A stretch of DNA of 64,000 nucleotides from Collinsella sp. WCA1-178-WT-3 (M1) (GCF_009696325.1 NZ_VUME01000003.1:124001-188000); one strand, 5' to 3'. Shown: positions 1 through 9,027, counted from the stretch's first letter. Translations and numbers: made by a program. The notes: generated by a model from the letters alone, not told the origin.

Positions 1-3000
1 GAATTGCTGGGTCGTTGATTAGTTTTGATATGTCCGTCACCATAGCGCCCGCCTTTGCAGGCCCGCCAATTCCAGAGAGGTCTACAACTCGATCCGTACC
101 GTTTTCGATACGAATTAGGCCAAACGTAAGCTCACGCTGCTGCGATTCATCGAGCACCGACACGGAAGACAGCCGAGAGAGCTTAAGCTGCCTGGACAAC
201 TTTCCACAAGTTGCATCAGCAGCGTAACCAATCTTGTTCACCAACCCCTCAAGCAAAGGAAGAATGCTTGGCTTTTCATCCGTTTTCGACATATTTAACA
301 GTAGCATCTCATCCTGCGAAAACGCCAGTTGAGAACCCGATCTGACCTCCTTTGCGCCAGTAATAATCAAACGGTCTCCATCCACCTCAATCAGCTGTTT
401 CTTGTAGATCTTCGACCTCGTGATACCGACGTACTCTAGGCCCTCCTTCTCCGCAAGTCCCCTCGCATACTCGCCAAGCGCTGCCGAGTCGCCCTCGATG
501 CGCGCCGCAAGCCACACGGGAACCTGAGAGAACCGGAACACCGGCTTACCTTTCTTTTTGGCCTCATAGATAAAGAAATACGCAAACTGCTGGCTCGAAA
601 AACCACCGTATTGCTTAGCATCGAGCCCCTGCTTGGTCGACAGCTCAAGCTTTGCGCCCATCTTGGGATCACGCGGTGAGTAAATCGTTGCCTTCCAGAA
701 CGCGCCCGTATCCTCCTGCGGCATCCTCGAGATGTAGCACTGGCGGTAGTTGAGCGCACGGCGAATGCCCTCGACCTCTGCCGCTGCGTTCCAGCCGTCC
801 GGAAGATACTTTCCCCTATAACGTTTGACTTCGTCGTCCTCGGTCCAGGCATCGTCAAAGACCTCACCCGTCTCGGGGTCAAAACCCGCAGTCATAAAAC
901 TATTGACGACAAATCCGGCAGATCCAGGCATGCGATGGGTTTTCTTAAACAGCTCGGACTGCTCGCGCACGTATTTCTTAATCACATGCGAGTAGCCAAT
1001 GGGGTTCTCATACATTCCGGGGTGGCGCATCTGAATAAACAGCCCCAAGCGGCATGCCAGATAGGCATCATGAGCATGATGGAAATCGTTGGCTTCGCGG
1101 CATTTGACCAAGCCGGCCGCCTCACGGAGGTTGTGTGACACGCTCGCCTTAACGGGAACGATCTTAGTTCCCTCGTCGGCATAACGCGCCTCAAGCAACG
1201 CCTGCGCCATCTTAACCATCTGGCTCGTCTCCACGAGCTGACGCGCGACAAAGCCCTTCATAGCGTTCTCGTTTATGGAAGAACGCAGCAGGTTGCGATA
1301 CTTTTTATCGCCAATGAGCTTCGCTTGGTGCAGCTGCTTCCACGTTTCGCCCATCTTCCAGCGAATGCTCTTATCAATCAAAAGCTGGTCGGTCTTGTGC
1401 TGATTTTCCTCGCGATACACCAGCGCCTTGTTTTCGAGACTGTCGTCCTTAATGTAGGCACGCGGAATGATATGGTCGACCTCATACTCGCCCGAGCCCG
1501 CCATAAGTTTATTGAGATCGATAGCGCGGCCGGAATACAGGCATTTTCCGTTTTGCATCAGATAGAGGGTCAAGCGCTCGTCAAGGTCCACATTAGCTGC
1601 CTTGAGCTCCTTGAAATCGTCCATAACAGCCAGGTCGCCGCCCTCGGCCTTAAACGCCTTGAGCGCGTCCTCGATGACGTCCCAGCGCTTCGTGGTCCGC
1701 TTGCCCTTCTTCTTTTCGTCCTCGTCGCGAGTCACCTCAACAAAAACGTTAGCCGGCGCGTGCCCCGCAATCTTTGCGATTTCGTCAACAATGCGAATCG
1801 CCTGATTCAAGCTGCGACGAATCGCCGGGGATCCGGGAAGCTCATTTACGCCTAGAGACTTCTCGTGTTCGGCATAGTATTTTCGATTGTGTTCATCCAC
1901 TTTTTCCTGGAAGCCCAGTGTGTTGTCGTGGAGAATCTCCATCATCACCATAGTCTCGCCCAGGCGACGCTCAGAGCTGGGGTTTCCCTCTCGCAGCACG
2001 TCCATGATGCTCATAGAGCGACCGGCTTGCGTATCAATCCTAATGCCCGTCAGGAACTTCTCCGACAGACGCCCCCAACCAGTCAGGCGCTTTTTGCAGA
2101 TCTTTTTAATCTGCTCGGCATCGAGCATTCCGTTGCCACTGGGGCCAAACTCATCCTGCAGTTTTTCCTTAAGGATCGAGCGGTCCTCGAACAACGTGTT
2201 CCAAAGAATGATCTTTTCGATAACCGGATACTCGGCGCGGCTCAACTCGTCCACGCCAAAGATATCCTTGGCAAAGAAGATGTACGAGCCCATCTTTGAT
2301 TCAAGGCCGCTCTCACCCTGGCCACCGCGGACAACCGGATTTGTCGCGTCGCCCTCTTTTACCAGCCAGTCGGCAATCATCTTGTAGGTAACGCGACGTT
2401 TTTTATGGAAAAGCTCATGGACAATGCCTTCGCGCTGCGCGGCATCCAGGCGCTGCCAATCGTCACCATCTTCGGACCAGCGAACACCATTGAGTTCATT
2501 CAGAACGCAGAACTCCTCATAGAGCAGAGACTGCTTGGGAAGTACCTTCTCGCCAGCAAGATACGTGCAATCACCAGTCATGCGCATGATAAAGTTCTCG
2601 GCGCTCTTGTTCTTATCGATTACGGTATCCCAGTTCCAAGGCGTAATCGTCGCATCTTCCATGCCGGGCTTACGCTCGGACCATTGGAATCGATGGTTGC
2701 CGTGTTTGTCCTGGGCAGCATTTTTAGGCGTCAGCGGTCCCACATAGTACGGGATACGGAACGTGACCAGGCTCTCGATCTTCGCTGCATCGTCCTTGAG
2801 GAACGGATAGAAGCGGCCCTGGTTTTTGAGAATGGCCTGCAGCTCCTCAAGATGCAGCTGATAGTAGATGGCACCGTTATCACTCGTCTTAAGGCGACGC
2901 AAAAAGCGCTGTTTGTCGAATGCGTCCATCATGGCAATATAGCGCTCATCCGTCTCCGCACCCGTTCCCGCAAAGAGCTTCTTTACGGATTTAGCGAAGT

Positions 3001-4141
3001 CATCATAGGACAGTTTATGCAGGTCATATGCGGTGTAACCCTGTGCCTTAGAGACATCGTAGTCGCGCGAGGGATCATCGCTGTTCGAATCGTGATAGGT
3101 TGCGCCGCGGAAGAAAGACTCATATGAGCCGGGAGCATATTCGTGGACCAAAGTCTTGAGTCGATCAAGATCATTCGCGTAACAATTATATTTTTCGATC
3201 ATGTTGACCGAGATTGTCTGGCCCTCAGCATAGGACAAAAGCCCCTGCAGCACGTAAGCAGAGTAAACACCGCAAACGGACTCAAGAAGCTCGACGCAGT
3301 CATCGGGACATGCGGCCTGCAGCGCTTCTAGCTTCTCGTCATCCGAAAGCGCGAGCTTAGTTGCCTCGCACTCAAACTCGCCAAACACATCTTTGAACTC
3401 GCATTGGAGACCGACGACAGCGCTCGACAAACCCTTCGCCAGCTTTTTGTTCGCAGCCGCATCCGCAGTATCCATTTTAACAAGCGCCTGAATGTCTTTC
3501 GCCTTTTGCGAACGAGAAGATCGCTCATCAGCCAAGATCTTCGCTACAGAGAGTTCATCAAGCTTCGCGAACTCATATTCTCTCGATTCACACCATGCCT
3601 TCAGAGCGCCATTGAGATTCTTAAGGGCATCGGATGTCTTTGCCGTCTTTGCCGTCAGCTTCTCCCCCTGGCGCAAGAAGTTACCGCGATGCTTAACGAT
3701 GTTATGGATTGCGAGATACACCAATCGAAGATCGGCCTGCTCATCGGTGTCCATAAGGTAAGTGCGCAGATGATAGATGGTCGGGAAGCGATCGTAGTAA
3801 TCGGCCTTCGTGAAGTCCTTGGTAAAGATCGGATCGCCCTCAATGGTCCGCGACTGGTTAAGTCGCATGAAAAAGCCCGGATCGGCCTCGCTCATCGCAG
3901 GCTCGAACAGCTTTTGCAGCAAGTCGAGGCGCCAGCGGCGGCGCACGTAACGGCGACGCTGTCCACGATGAACGCGCGCCTCGGACGCCGGCTGCGCGCT
4001 ATCGAACAAACGACTGCCCCACGTCGGCTGTTTCTTAAAATGCAGAAGCTTGCCCTGGGCATCGGTCACCGCCCAACCAACGGAACCGGTTCCCATGTCG
4101 AGGCCGATATTGTAGTCGCCAGAGTAGTTTCTTAAATTCAT
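1..4141 (-). CDS. cas9: CRISPR-associated endonuclease Cas9 (3' end outside window)
   Basis: RNA-guided DNA endonuclease of a type II CRISPR system. At least 1380 residues lie in the window and the frame is open to the edge, so the C-terminal end is missing. RuvC-I is at residues 12-23 (NIGLDMGTGSVGWA, D15). An arginine-rich bridge helix follows at about 54-77. RuvC-II carries E802 (FVEVTRDE), the HNH motif EVDHIIP has D889/H890, and RuvC-III is HHAHDAYL with H1022 and D1025. These match SpCas9 D10, E762, H840, H983 and D986, so both nuclease centres look intact. The ATG at 4141 has a GGAAGG sequence about 11 nt upstream. The length fits the long Cas9 group known from Coriobacteriia. The subtype cannot be fixed because cas1, cas2 and the array are not in the window. 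Confidence 0.97.
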   Translation of the reverse strand, partial: MNLRNYSGDYNIGLDMGTGSVGWAVTDAQGKLLHFKKQPTWGSRLFDSAQPASEARVHRGQRRRYVRRRWRLDLLQKLFEPAMSEADPGFFMRLNQSRTIEGDPIFTKDFTKADYYDRFPTIYHLRTYLMDTDEQADLRLVYLAIHNIVKHRGNFLRQGEKLTAKTAKTSDALKNLNGALKAWCESREYEFAKLDELSVAKILADERSSRSQKAKDIQALVKMDTADAAANKKLAKGLSSAVVGLQCEFKDVFGEFECEATKLALSDDEKLEALQAACPDDCVELLESVCGVYSAYVLQGLLSYAEGQTISVNMIEKYNCYANDLDRLKTLVHEYAPGSYESFFRGATYHDSNSDDPSRDYDVSKAQGYTAYDLHKLSYDDFAKSVKKLFAGTGAETDERYIAMMDAFDKQRFLRRLKTSDNGAIYYQLHLEELQAILKNQGRFYPFLKDDAAKIESLVTFRIPYYVGPLTPKNAAQDKHGNHRFQWSERKPGMEDATITPWNWDTVIDKNKSAENFIMRMTGDCTYLAGEKVLPKQSLLYEEFCVLNELNGVRWSEDGDDWQRLDAAQREGIVHELFHKKRRVTYKMIADWLVKEGDATNPVVRGGQGESGLESKMGSYIFFAKDIFGVDELSRAEYPVIEKIILWNTLFEDRSILKEKLQDEFGPSGNGMLDAEQIKKICKKRLTGWGRLSEKFLTGIRIDTQAGRSMSIMDVLREGNPSSERRLGETMVMMEILHDNTLGFQEKVDEHNRKYYAEHEKSLGVNELPGSPAIRRSLNQAIRIVDEIAKIAGHAPANVFVEVTRDEDEKKKGKRTTKRWDVIEDALKAFKAEGGDLAVMDDFKELKAANVDLDERLTLYLMQNGKCLYSGRAIDLNKLMAGSGEYEVDHIIPRAYIKDDSLENKALVYREENQHKTDQLLIDKSIRWKMGETWKQLHQAKLIGDKKYRNLLRSSINENAMKGFVARQLVETSQMVKMAQALLEARYADEGTKIVPVKASVSHNLREAAGLVKCREANDFHHAHDAYLACRLGLFIQMRHPGMYENPIGYSHVIKKYVREQSELFKKTHRMPGSAGFVVNSFMTAGFDPETGEVFDDAWTEDDEVKRYRGKYLPDGWNAAAEVEGIRRALNYRQCYISRMPQEDTGAFWKATIYSPRDPKMGAKLELSTKQGLDAKQYGGFSSQQFAYFFIYEAKKKGKPVFRFSQVPVWLAARIEGDSAALGEYARGLAEKEGLEYVGITRSKIYKKQLIEVDGDRLIITGAKEVRSGSQLAFSQDEMLLLNMSKTDEKPSILPLLEGLVNKIGYAADATCGKLSRQLKLSRLSSVSVLDESQQRELTFGLIRIENGTDRVVDLSGIGGPAKAGAMVTDISKLINDPAI

Positions 4142-4190
4142 GTCGACCAGCCCTTCCGCGCTGTGTTACAGTTGCCTTGTCGATTACCAG

Positions 4191-4214
4191 TTACATCGAC
4201 ACTGCGAGTCAAAA
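4191..4214 (-). promoter_or_regulatory. Candidate cas9 promoter inside the anti-repeat
   Basis: On the minus strand TTGACT (-35) and GGTAAT (-10) are about 18 bp apart, ahead of the cas9 start. The signal lies within the DNA that encodes the tracrRNA anti-repeat on the other strand. The -35 is good and the -10 is mediocre. Confidence 0.35.
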
Positions 4215-4276
4215 TACGGCTTTGCCAAAAATGCCTTCCTTGGAAGGCGTCCCGTAGGGGACAATTTGACTTGCCA

Positions 4277-4306
4277 GAGGGGTTCCATTCGGGACCCCTC
4301 TTTTTT
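4277..4306 (+). terminator. Intrinsic terminator of the tracrRNA
   Basis: GAGGGGTTCC and GGGACCCCTC pair over 10 bp (one G-T wobble) around an ATTC loop and are followed by six T. Confidence 0.9.
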
Positions 4307-4421
4307 GATGCTACTACCGCGAACGGACATTTTTTAATAGCTATCGGCAAACGTAATGTTGCTCAACGTTCGCGCTATGAGCGTGAGTGTTTAATGGAGT
4401 GCCTGCGGGTCCTGTCGCCGC

Positions 4422-4458
4422 ACAAAAACGGAGCGGCCCGCACCCCTGCGAGCCGCCC
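4422..4458 (-). terminator. Intrinsic terminator of the zinc-ribbon gene
   Basis: A 12-bp stem (4431-4442 with 4447-4458, two wobbles, CCCC loop) is followed on the minus strand by CCGTTTTT. It lies just after the stop at 4503. Confidence 0.8.
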
Positions 4459-4502
4459 CGTGCCCCTGGCTATCGCGTCATAAGACTAACCGGCACCGCT
4501 CC

Positions 4503-5840
4503 CTACTTCCCAAATAGCGCACCCAGCAGGCCGCGACGTTTGGGCTTTTCCTCTCGGTAGGAGCCCTCGGCCACCGCTGCCACCTGACGCGGTTGCCCGC
4601 CGCCTCCATGGCGCACGATCTGGTACAGAAACGGCGATTTAACGTATTTGACCTCGATGGGCGTGGCGTGCACGGTGCTTTCGCTCGACAGCATCACGTT
4701 GGGATTGAGCGGTGCCACCACATGCGTCTCGCGCTTATCGCTAAACACTACCGCGGCCGCGCGGCCCGTTTGGCCGTTTACGGCAATGCGCACCTGCTCG
4801 CCATCGCGGCTGTCCGACGAGGGACGGTCGACAAAGTAGACCGGCACCATCACCAGGCCGTCCTTATGCTTGCGGGCCTTGCGCGCCCACGTGCGGATAC
4901 TCTTTTTATTGAGCCCCAGCACCGCCTCGGCATCGTTGCCGGCAACGTCGAGCGCCAGCTTATCAATGACCACCTGGTCCTTGGTAGATGCATCGACGGA
5001 AACAACGCGAAAGTCACCTTCCTGCATGGCAGGATCGAACGGCCCCACCTTGGCAAAGTCCCACGGCTCCAAAATGCCCATAAGACGAACGTCCAGGTAG
5101 TTTGCCCGCGGATATGCCCAGTCGAGCACCTCGTAGTACACCAAGGTCTCCTTACTCAGCCCCTTGCCCGGGAAGGACGCCATCATGCGCAAATCCGCGA
5201 GCGCCATGGGAAAGTAGAAGAGCATCATGTCGTTTTGGATCGCATCTTCCACGTCGTGACCGGCAAAGGCTTCCGCATACTGGCGCACCAGCTGCAGCGC
5301 GTTGGCACGTGCCTGCTGCGGCGAGATTTCGCAAGGAATACCCTGCTCAGGTACATACTCCGCACCAACGCCCATGGTCAGGCGCTTGCTAAAGGTACCG
5401 GGCTTGAGTAGGTCTGCAACGCCGATCTTATTGCCGCAGGACGGGCACTCAAACACGCGCTGCGTGGACTCGCCTTCGAAGGATGCGCCACAGAAGGGGC
5501 ACGGGATGCTCACATGCGTAGCCTCTTGGAACTCCTGCGCCGTGCCGCGGTCCTCCCACAGTAGATGCTCCAGAACCGACTGGTTGCGCCAGTGCGCATG
5601 AAAGAAATACCAGTCGGGGTCCACCGGGCGCTCGAGCTGCGACACATGGGTGAGCTTAAGCAGCCCATCGACAACCGTCAGCGGCGCATGGCGAATGCCC
5701 AGGGCGCTCCTGGGCTCCCCCGCATCGGCCTGCCACGGAACGACCGTGCCGCAATAGGCGCACTCAAAGCTGCGTTTAACCTGGTGTGAGTACATGGGGC
5801 CGCCGCAGTTTTGGCATTTGATGGCAAACATCTCGTCCAT
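4503..5840 (-). CDS. Double zinc-ribbon protein of unknown function
   Basis: 445 residues. The N-terminus has a zinc ribbon (CQNCGG about residue 9, CAYCG about residue 28). A second ribbon follows at about 115-138 (CPFCG then CPSCGNK). The rest is a soluble region without membrane segments, ending in a basic KPKRRGLLGALFGK tail. The ribbons suggest a nucleic-acid or protein binding role similar to proteins annotated as TFIIB-type zinc-ribbon proteins, but I do not recognise the central domain and assign no function. The start has a strong ribosome binding site (AAAGGAGG, 9 nt upstream). The gene stands alone, upstream of cas9 in the same direction but separated from it by a terminator and the tracrRNA. 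Confidence 0.85.
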   Translation of the reverse strand: MDEMFAIKCQNCGGPMYSHQVKRSFECAYCGTVVPWQADAGEPRSALGIRHAPLTVVDGLLKLTHVSQLERPVDPDWYFFHAHWRNQSVLEHLLWEDRGTAQEFQEATHVSIPCPFCGASFEGESTQRVFECPSCGNKIGVADLLKPGTFSKRLTMGVGAEYVPEQGIPCEISPQQARANALQLVRQYAEAFAGHDVEDAIQNDMMLFYFPMALADLRMMASFPGKGLSKETLVYYEVLDWAYPRANYLDVRLMGILEPWDFAKVGPFDPAMQEGDFRVVSVDASTKDQVVIDKLALDVAGNDAEAVLGLNKKSIRTWARKARKHKDGLVMVPVYFVDRPSSDSRDGEQVRIAVNGQTGRAAAVVFSDKRETHVVAPLNPNVMLSSESTVHATPIEVKYVKSPFLYQIVRHGGGGQPRQVAAVAEGSYREEKPKRRGLLGALFGK

Positions 5841-6058
5841 GGATACGTCCTCCTTTACGCAGGGGCTGTCGACATTAAGTATGTCGGGCAGGCAGGCACA
5901 AGCCCATACCCATGTGGCCCAAAATGGAGCACCCGGTCGGACAAGAAGCCCCGATCGTTAGCTCCAGCAGACCATTGCTGCATTTTCTGAGCATCGGCGC
6001 ACGGCGTGCCCATGCGAGCTACACTATCCCCTTAAACGAGGATGCGAGGAGGTCCGCC

Positions 6059-7240
6059 ATGCTATTTGTAAATCGGCTGGTACATACACTTGTTCCTGGC
6101 AGCGAGGGCGAGCCGGTCGATGCATCTTGTCGCACCAACGCGGGCTTTGCCGCAAGCCTCATCTGCATTGGCCTCAACATTACCCTGTGCCTGGCCAAGG
6201 GCATCGCGGGTCTGCTCGCCGGCTCTGTCTCGCTCATCGCCGATGCCTTTAACAACCTCTCCGACGCCTCGAGCAACATTGTGAGCTTGCTCGGGTTCCG
6301 CCTTGCCAGCCGCCCGGCAGACGAAGGCCACCCCTATGGCCACGGCCGTTACGAATATCTCGCCGGCTTGTTTGTCGCCGTCCTCGTTTGTGCCGTCGGC
6401 ATCAACCTGGTGCTCGAGTCCATTACCAAGATCATCAAGCCCTCCCCCACCGCCTACACGCTGGTCTCCCTAGCCGCCCTCGTCTTGTCCATGCTCGTCA
6501 AATTATGGATGGCCGCATTCAACCGCGCGCTGGGCGACCGCATCGACTCGGAGACGCTCATCGCCACGGCGCAGGACTCCAAAAACGACGTCATCGCCTC
6601 GGGCTCGGTCTTGGCGGCGGCGCTTATTTCGCAGACGACCGGCTTTGACCTCGATGGCTGGGCAGGCCTGGGTGTGGGCATCTTCATCTGCATCAGCGGC
6701 ATGGGCCTGGTGCGCGACGCCATCAGCCCGCTGTTGGGACAAGCGCCCGACCCCAAGCTCGTCCAGGAAATCCGCGACAGGATCATGTCGTACCCCCAGG
6801 TCTTGGGCACACACGACCTCATGGTGCACGACTACGGCCCCGGCCGTCAGTTTGCCAGCGCACACGTGGAAATGCCCGGCGAGGGCGATGCCTTTGAGCA
6901 CCACGAGATCCTGGACACCATCGAACACGATATTAAACGCCAGATGGGCATCGACATCACGCTGCACTGCGACCCCATCGCCACCACCGGCGACGACCTG
7001 CGCAGCTGGGTCAAGCGTGGCGTCATGCAGATCGATCCCGCGCTCTCCATCCATGACCTGCACGAGCACGATGGCTTTGTGTCATTTGACCTGGTGCGTC
7101 CCGACGGCTTTCGCATCTCCGACGACGAGCTGTTGGAGCGCGTAACGCATATCGTGCACGAGCGCAGGCCCGATGCATCATGCGTTGTCACGTTTGACTC
7201 GGGTTTTAGCTCGCCCGACCGTCCGGCCGAGCAGTTGTAG
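6059..7240 (+). CDS. Cation diffusion facilitator, probably Mn/Fe type
   Basis: 393-residue inner-membrane metal exporter of the CDF family, which swaps divalent cations for protons. The family pattern is visible: TM2 carries DAFNNLSD (DxxxD) at about residues 62-69, a GHPYGHGRYE loop follows, and TM5 carries DSKND. A DxxxD/DxxxD pair is the pattern known for Mn-type CDFs, whereas Zn types usually have HxxxD in TM5, so manganese or iron is the likelier substrate (inference). About 160 C-terminal residues form the cytoplasmic domain and an extension. I chose the ATG at 6059 because GAGGAGGTCCGCC lies directly before it; an in-frame ATG at 5912 lacks a site and would add a non-conserved leader. 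It converges on the next gene with an 18-nt gap. Confidence 0.93.
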   Translation: MLFVNRLVHTLVPGSEGEPVDASCRTNAGFAASLICIGLNITLCLAKGIAGLLAGSVSLIADAFNNLSDASSNIVSLLGFRLASRPADEGHPYGHGRYEYLAGLFVAVLVCAVGINLVLESITKIIKPSPTAYTLVSLAALVLSMLVKLWMAAFNRALGDRIDSETLIATAQDSKNDVIASGSVLAAALISQTTGFDLDGWAGLGVGIFICISGMGLVRDAISPLLGQAPDPKLVQEIRDRIMSYPQVLGTHDLMVHDYGPGRQFASAHVEMPGEGDAFEHHEILDTIEHDIKRQMGIDITLHCDPIATTGDDLRSWVKRGVMQIDPALSIHDLHEHDGFVSFDLVRPDGFRISDDELLERVTHIVHERRPDASCVVTFDSGFSSPDRPAEQL

Positions 7241-7258
7241 CCCCGCTCCGCTCGACCG

Positions 7259-8215
7259 CTAGTTTCCCTGCGCGCCCGAAATGCCATTTTGCAGGGCATC
7301 CCAGGCGTTCGTTGCCATATCACCCAGGTTCTGTGCAGTATCACCGAGGTTCTGGGCTGTGTCGCCCAGCTCTTGGGCCTTATCCCCAAGCTCCTGCGCC
7401 TTGTTGCTCAGGTCCTCCAGCGTGTTGGAGCTCGAGCTGTCCGTGGTGCCCTGGTCGCCGGACGCGTTGCTCGACGAGCTGTCCTTGCGCGTGAGCTGAA
7501 TCTCAAGGTTGCCGTCACCGTTGTAGTAGGCAGATGTGACGACCCAGTTGGCATCGACGACGGGCGTCGAGCCGTCGTCGGTCAGAATCACGGCATTCGA
7601 AAGATCGGCCCCGCGCGACTTGAGGAGCTTCTTGGCGTTTGACCAGTACTGACCCGGGATATCGCTCAGGTCGACGGTGCCGGACTGGGCAGTCTCGGTC
7701 TGCTCGGCCATGGTATCAGTCGTGGCGCCCCGCTTGTTGAGCATGCCCGACACGATGGCAAACACAACCGACAAGGCAAAGAAGATCGCCAGCACGATAA
7801 GAATCTTCTTGATCACGCTCGACGAACGCGAAGGCTTCTTCTCCTCGTCCTCGCCATACTGGGGGATGGACTTGGGATACTCACGATACGGCTCGCGCGC
7901 GTATCGGTCGTGCGACTCGTAGCGCGGCTGTGCCGTGCGCGGCATATATGTCGTCTGCTGGGGCTGCGGAATGGGATTTTGCAGCAGGTCATCATAAGGG
8001 TCTACCGCCGCGTTGCCGTAGGGGTTCTGCGATGAGACACCATGCGGGTCCTGCGCCGCGTTTCCGTAATTCACAACGCGCGTGGGACCGGCCGACACCT
8101 GCGTCGTATCGGGGGCAGCGTAGCCGGGATTCGGCACGACGCGGGTCTCATCGGCGCCATTGCCCGTCCGCGGGGAGCCGTAGCCACCCATCACAGTCGT
8201 CTTGTCCTGGTCCAT
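7259..8215 (-). CDS. Single-pass membrane protein with tandem heptad C-terminus
   Basis: 318 residues, function unknown. Residues 1-130 are low-complexity, rich in N, P, Y and D, with repeats such as NPYGNAA and AAQDP; they are probably disordered and cytoplasmic. One membrane helix follows (KKILIVLAIFFALSVVFAIV, about 138-157). The outside part has a small domain (IPGQYWSNAKKLLKSRGA to NLEIQLTRKD) that recalls PASTA-like folds. A Ser-rich linker leads to a C-terminal run of seven-residue repeats (AQELGDK, AQELGDT, AQNLGDT, AQNLGDM), which would form an amphipathic helix or coiled coil. GGAAAGGAAACG lies before the ATG. PASTA domains suggest a cell-wall role, but this is only an inference. 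Confidence 0.85.
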   Translation of the reverse strand: MDQDKTTVMGGYGSPRTGNGADETRVVPNPGYAAPDTTQVSAGPTRVVNYGNAAQDPHGVSSQNPYGNAAVDPYDDLLQNPIPQPQQTTYMPRTAQPRYESHDRYAREPYREYPKSIPQYGEDEEKKPSRSSSVIKKILIVLAIFFALSVVFAIVSGMLNKRGATTDTMAEQTETAQSGTVDLSDIPGQYWSNAKKLLKSRGADLSNAVILTDDGSTPVVDANWVVTSAYYNGDGNLEIQLTRKDSSSSNASGDQGTTDSSSSNTLEDLSNKAQELGDKAQELGDTAQNLGDTAQNLGDMATNAWDALQNGISGAQGN

Positions 8216-8353
8216 GCAACGTTTCCTTTCCGTCGCCCGTAAGCATCAAGTTATCCATGCATTCTACCCGCGCAAAAGCCTATGATGGACAAAGCCCGCC
8301 GGTATCTACAAGACATGCGCGGCCGACGGTCACAAGCGAATCGAGGATATGTC

Positions 8354-8590
8354 ATGGCAAAAAGCAAGCTCATCAAGGACACGACGCGTGCCGAGCGTGA
8401 GGAGATCATTAAACTGGCGCTCGCTGGCTGCGGCAACGGCAGCTGCGACAACTGCGGCAGCTGCAGCTTGGGAGCAGGCGATCCGTACGGTACCTACCAG
8501 CCCTACATTGACGGCGAGATGGAAATCGCCGACATCAACATGATGGTCGCCGAGCGCAACGCCAAACTCTTCGGCCTCCAGCGCGGCTAA
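8354..8590 (+). CDS. Small Cys-rich conserved-looking protein
   Basis: 78 residues, function unknown. A basic N-terminus (MAKSKLIKDTTRAEREEIIKLALAG) leads to a glycine/cysteine cluster CGNGSCDNCGSC with four cysteines, then an acidic C-terminal half. The cluster could bind a metal or Fe-S centre (inference). The ATG at 8354 is preceded by GAGGATATGTC; an in-frame ATG at 8282 lacks a site. A long inverted repeat follows the stop and may end the transcript. Confidence 0.7.
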   Translation: MAKSKLIKDTTRAEREEIIKLALAGCGNGSCDNCGSCSLGAGDPYGTYQPYIDGEMEIADINMMVAERNAKLFGLQRG

Positions 8591-8616
8591 CGACCTCTTC
8601 TTGGGCTGTGAACCAT

Positions 8617-8765
8617 AAAATGCGCCCATCTACTACGTTTAACCCAAGGGTACCAACCATAGCCATATTTGTGTTAACAAAACCGCAGGTAAACGTCTTG
8701 CCAGATTGTTAAAAAACGCTCCATGGTCGGTCCAACCCTGGCAAACGTAGTAGATGGGCGCTTTT
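8617..8765. repeat. 149-bp imperfect inverted repeat
   Basis: The outer arms GCGCCCATCTACTACGTTT (8622-8640) and their complement (8743-8761) are perfect and bounded by AAAA and TTTT. Pairing continues inward over CCAAGGGT/ACCCTGG and ACCAACCAT/ATGGTCGGT, leaving a centre of about 50 bp. No coding sequence is visible in it. It could be a MITE-like element or a long terminator hairpin. Confidence 0.75.
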
Positions 8766-8816
8766 CGTGGCATGGCTGGCCCAGATAGCTTGTTTCGGAG
8801 CCAATTTGCATCAAAA

Positions 8817-8854
8817 AGTCCCCGGCGGCGCTGTGTTTTGCGCCACCGGGGACT
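8817..8854. repeat. Palindromic element with GTCCCCGG arms
   Basis: AGTCCCCGG (8817-8825) pairs with CCGGGGACT (8846-8854), and inside it GGCGC pairs with GCGCC. It lies in the gene-free gap 8766-9027, in which I see no gene. Confidence 0.6.
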
Positions 8855-9027
8855 GTTCAGTTCACTCCCTGTTGCTTTGCCCTACTCGTTGGGCACATGC
8901 GTGGCGCAAGGATACTCAGGCGTCACATCCTGGCCGTTGGAATAGCTCGAATTTTGTAGTACGCCGACCTCGTCACCTGTTCCGAACGATACGGAGGAAT
9001 GTAGCTATCGGTATAGGTACGCACAAA

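Larger units (their letters stand above)
4180..4306 (+). ncRNA. tracrRNA, divergent from cas9
   Basis: Predicted from structure and position. The stretch 4180-4215 ends in GCGAGTCAAAAT, which resembles the 3' half of known anti-repeats. A nexus-like hairpin follows (GGC-TTT-GCC, 4218-4226). Then come a 7-bp hairpin (4233-4248), a 5-bp hairpin (4249-4262) and a 10-bp intrinsic terminator (4277-4300) with six T (4301-4306). This order of anti-repeat, nexus, hairpins and terminator is the known tracrRNA architecture. The 5' end is uncertain; TGTTAC at 4163-4168 could be a weak -10. The host's CRISPR repeat should resemble the reverse complement of 4180-4215. Confidence 0.85.

Noticed and set aside
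2405-4135. Open frames antisense to cas9
   Set aside because: They lie wholly inside the Cas9 coding sequence and have no ribosome binding site or domain.
4163-4483. 106-codon open frame over the tracrRNA
   Set aside because: It runs through the hairpins and terminator of the predicted RNA and has no coding character.
8882-8965. Short minus-strand reading frame ending in YPCATHVPNE, possibly a gene remnant
   Set aside because: Only about 40 codons, closed by a stop upstream and without a start signal; not enough to call a pseudogene.
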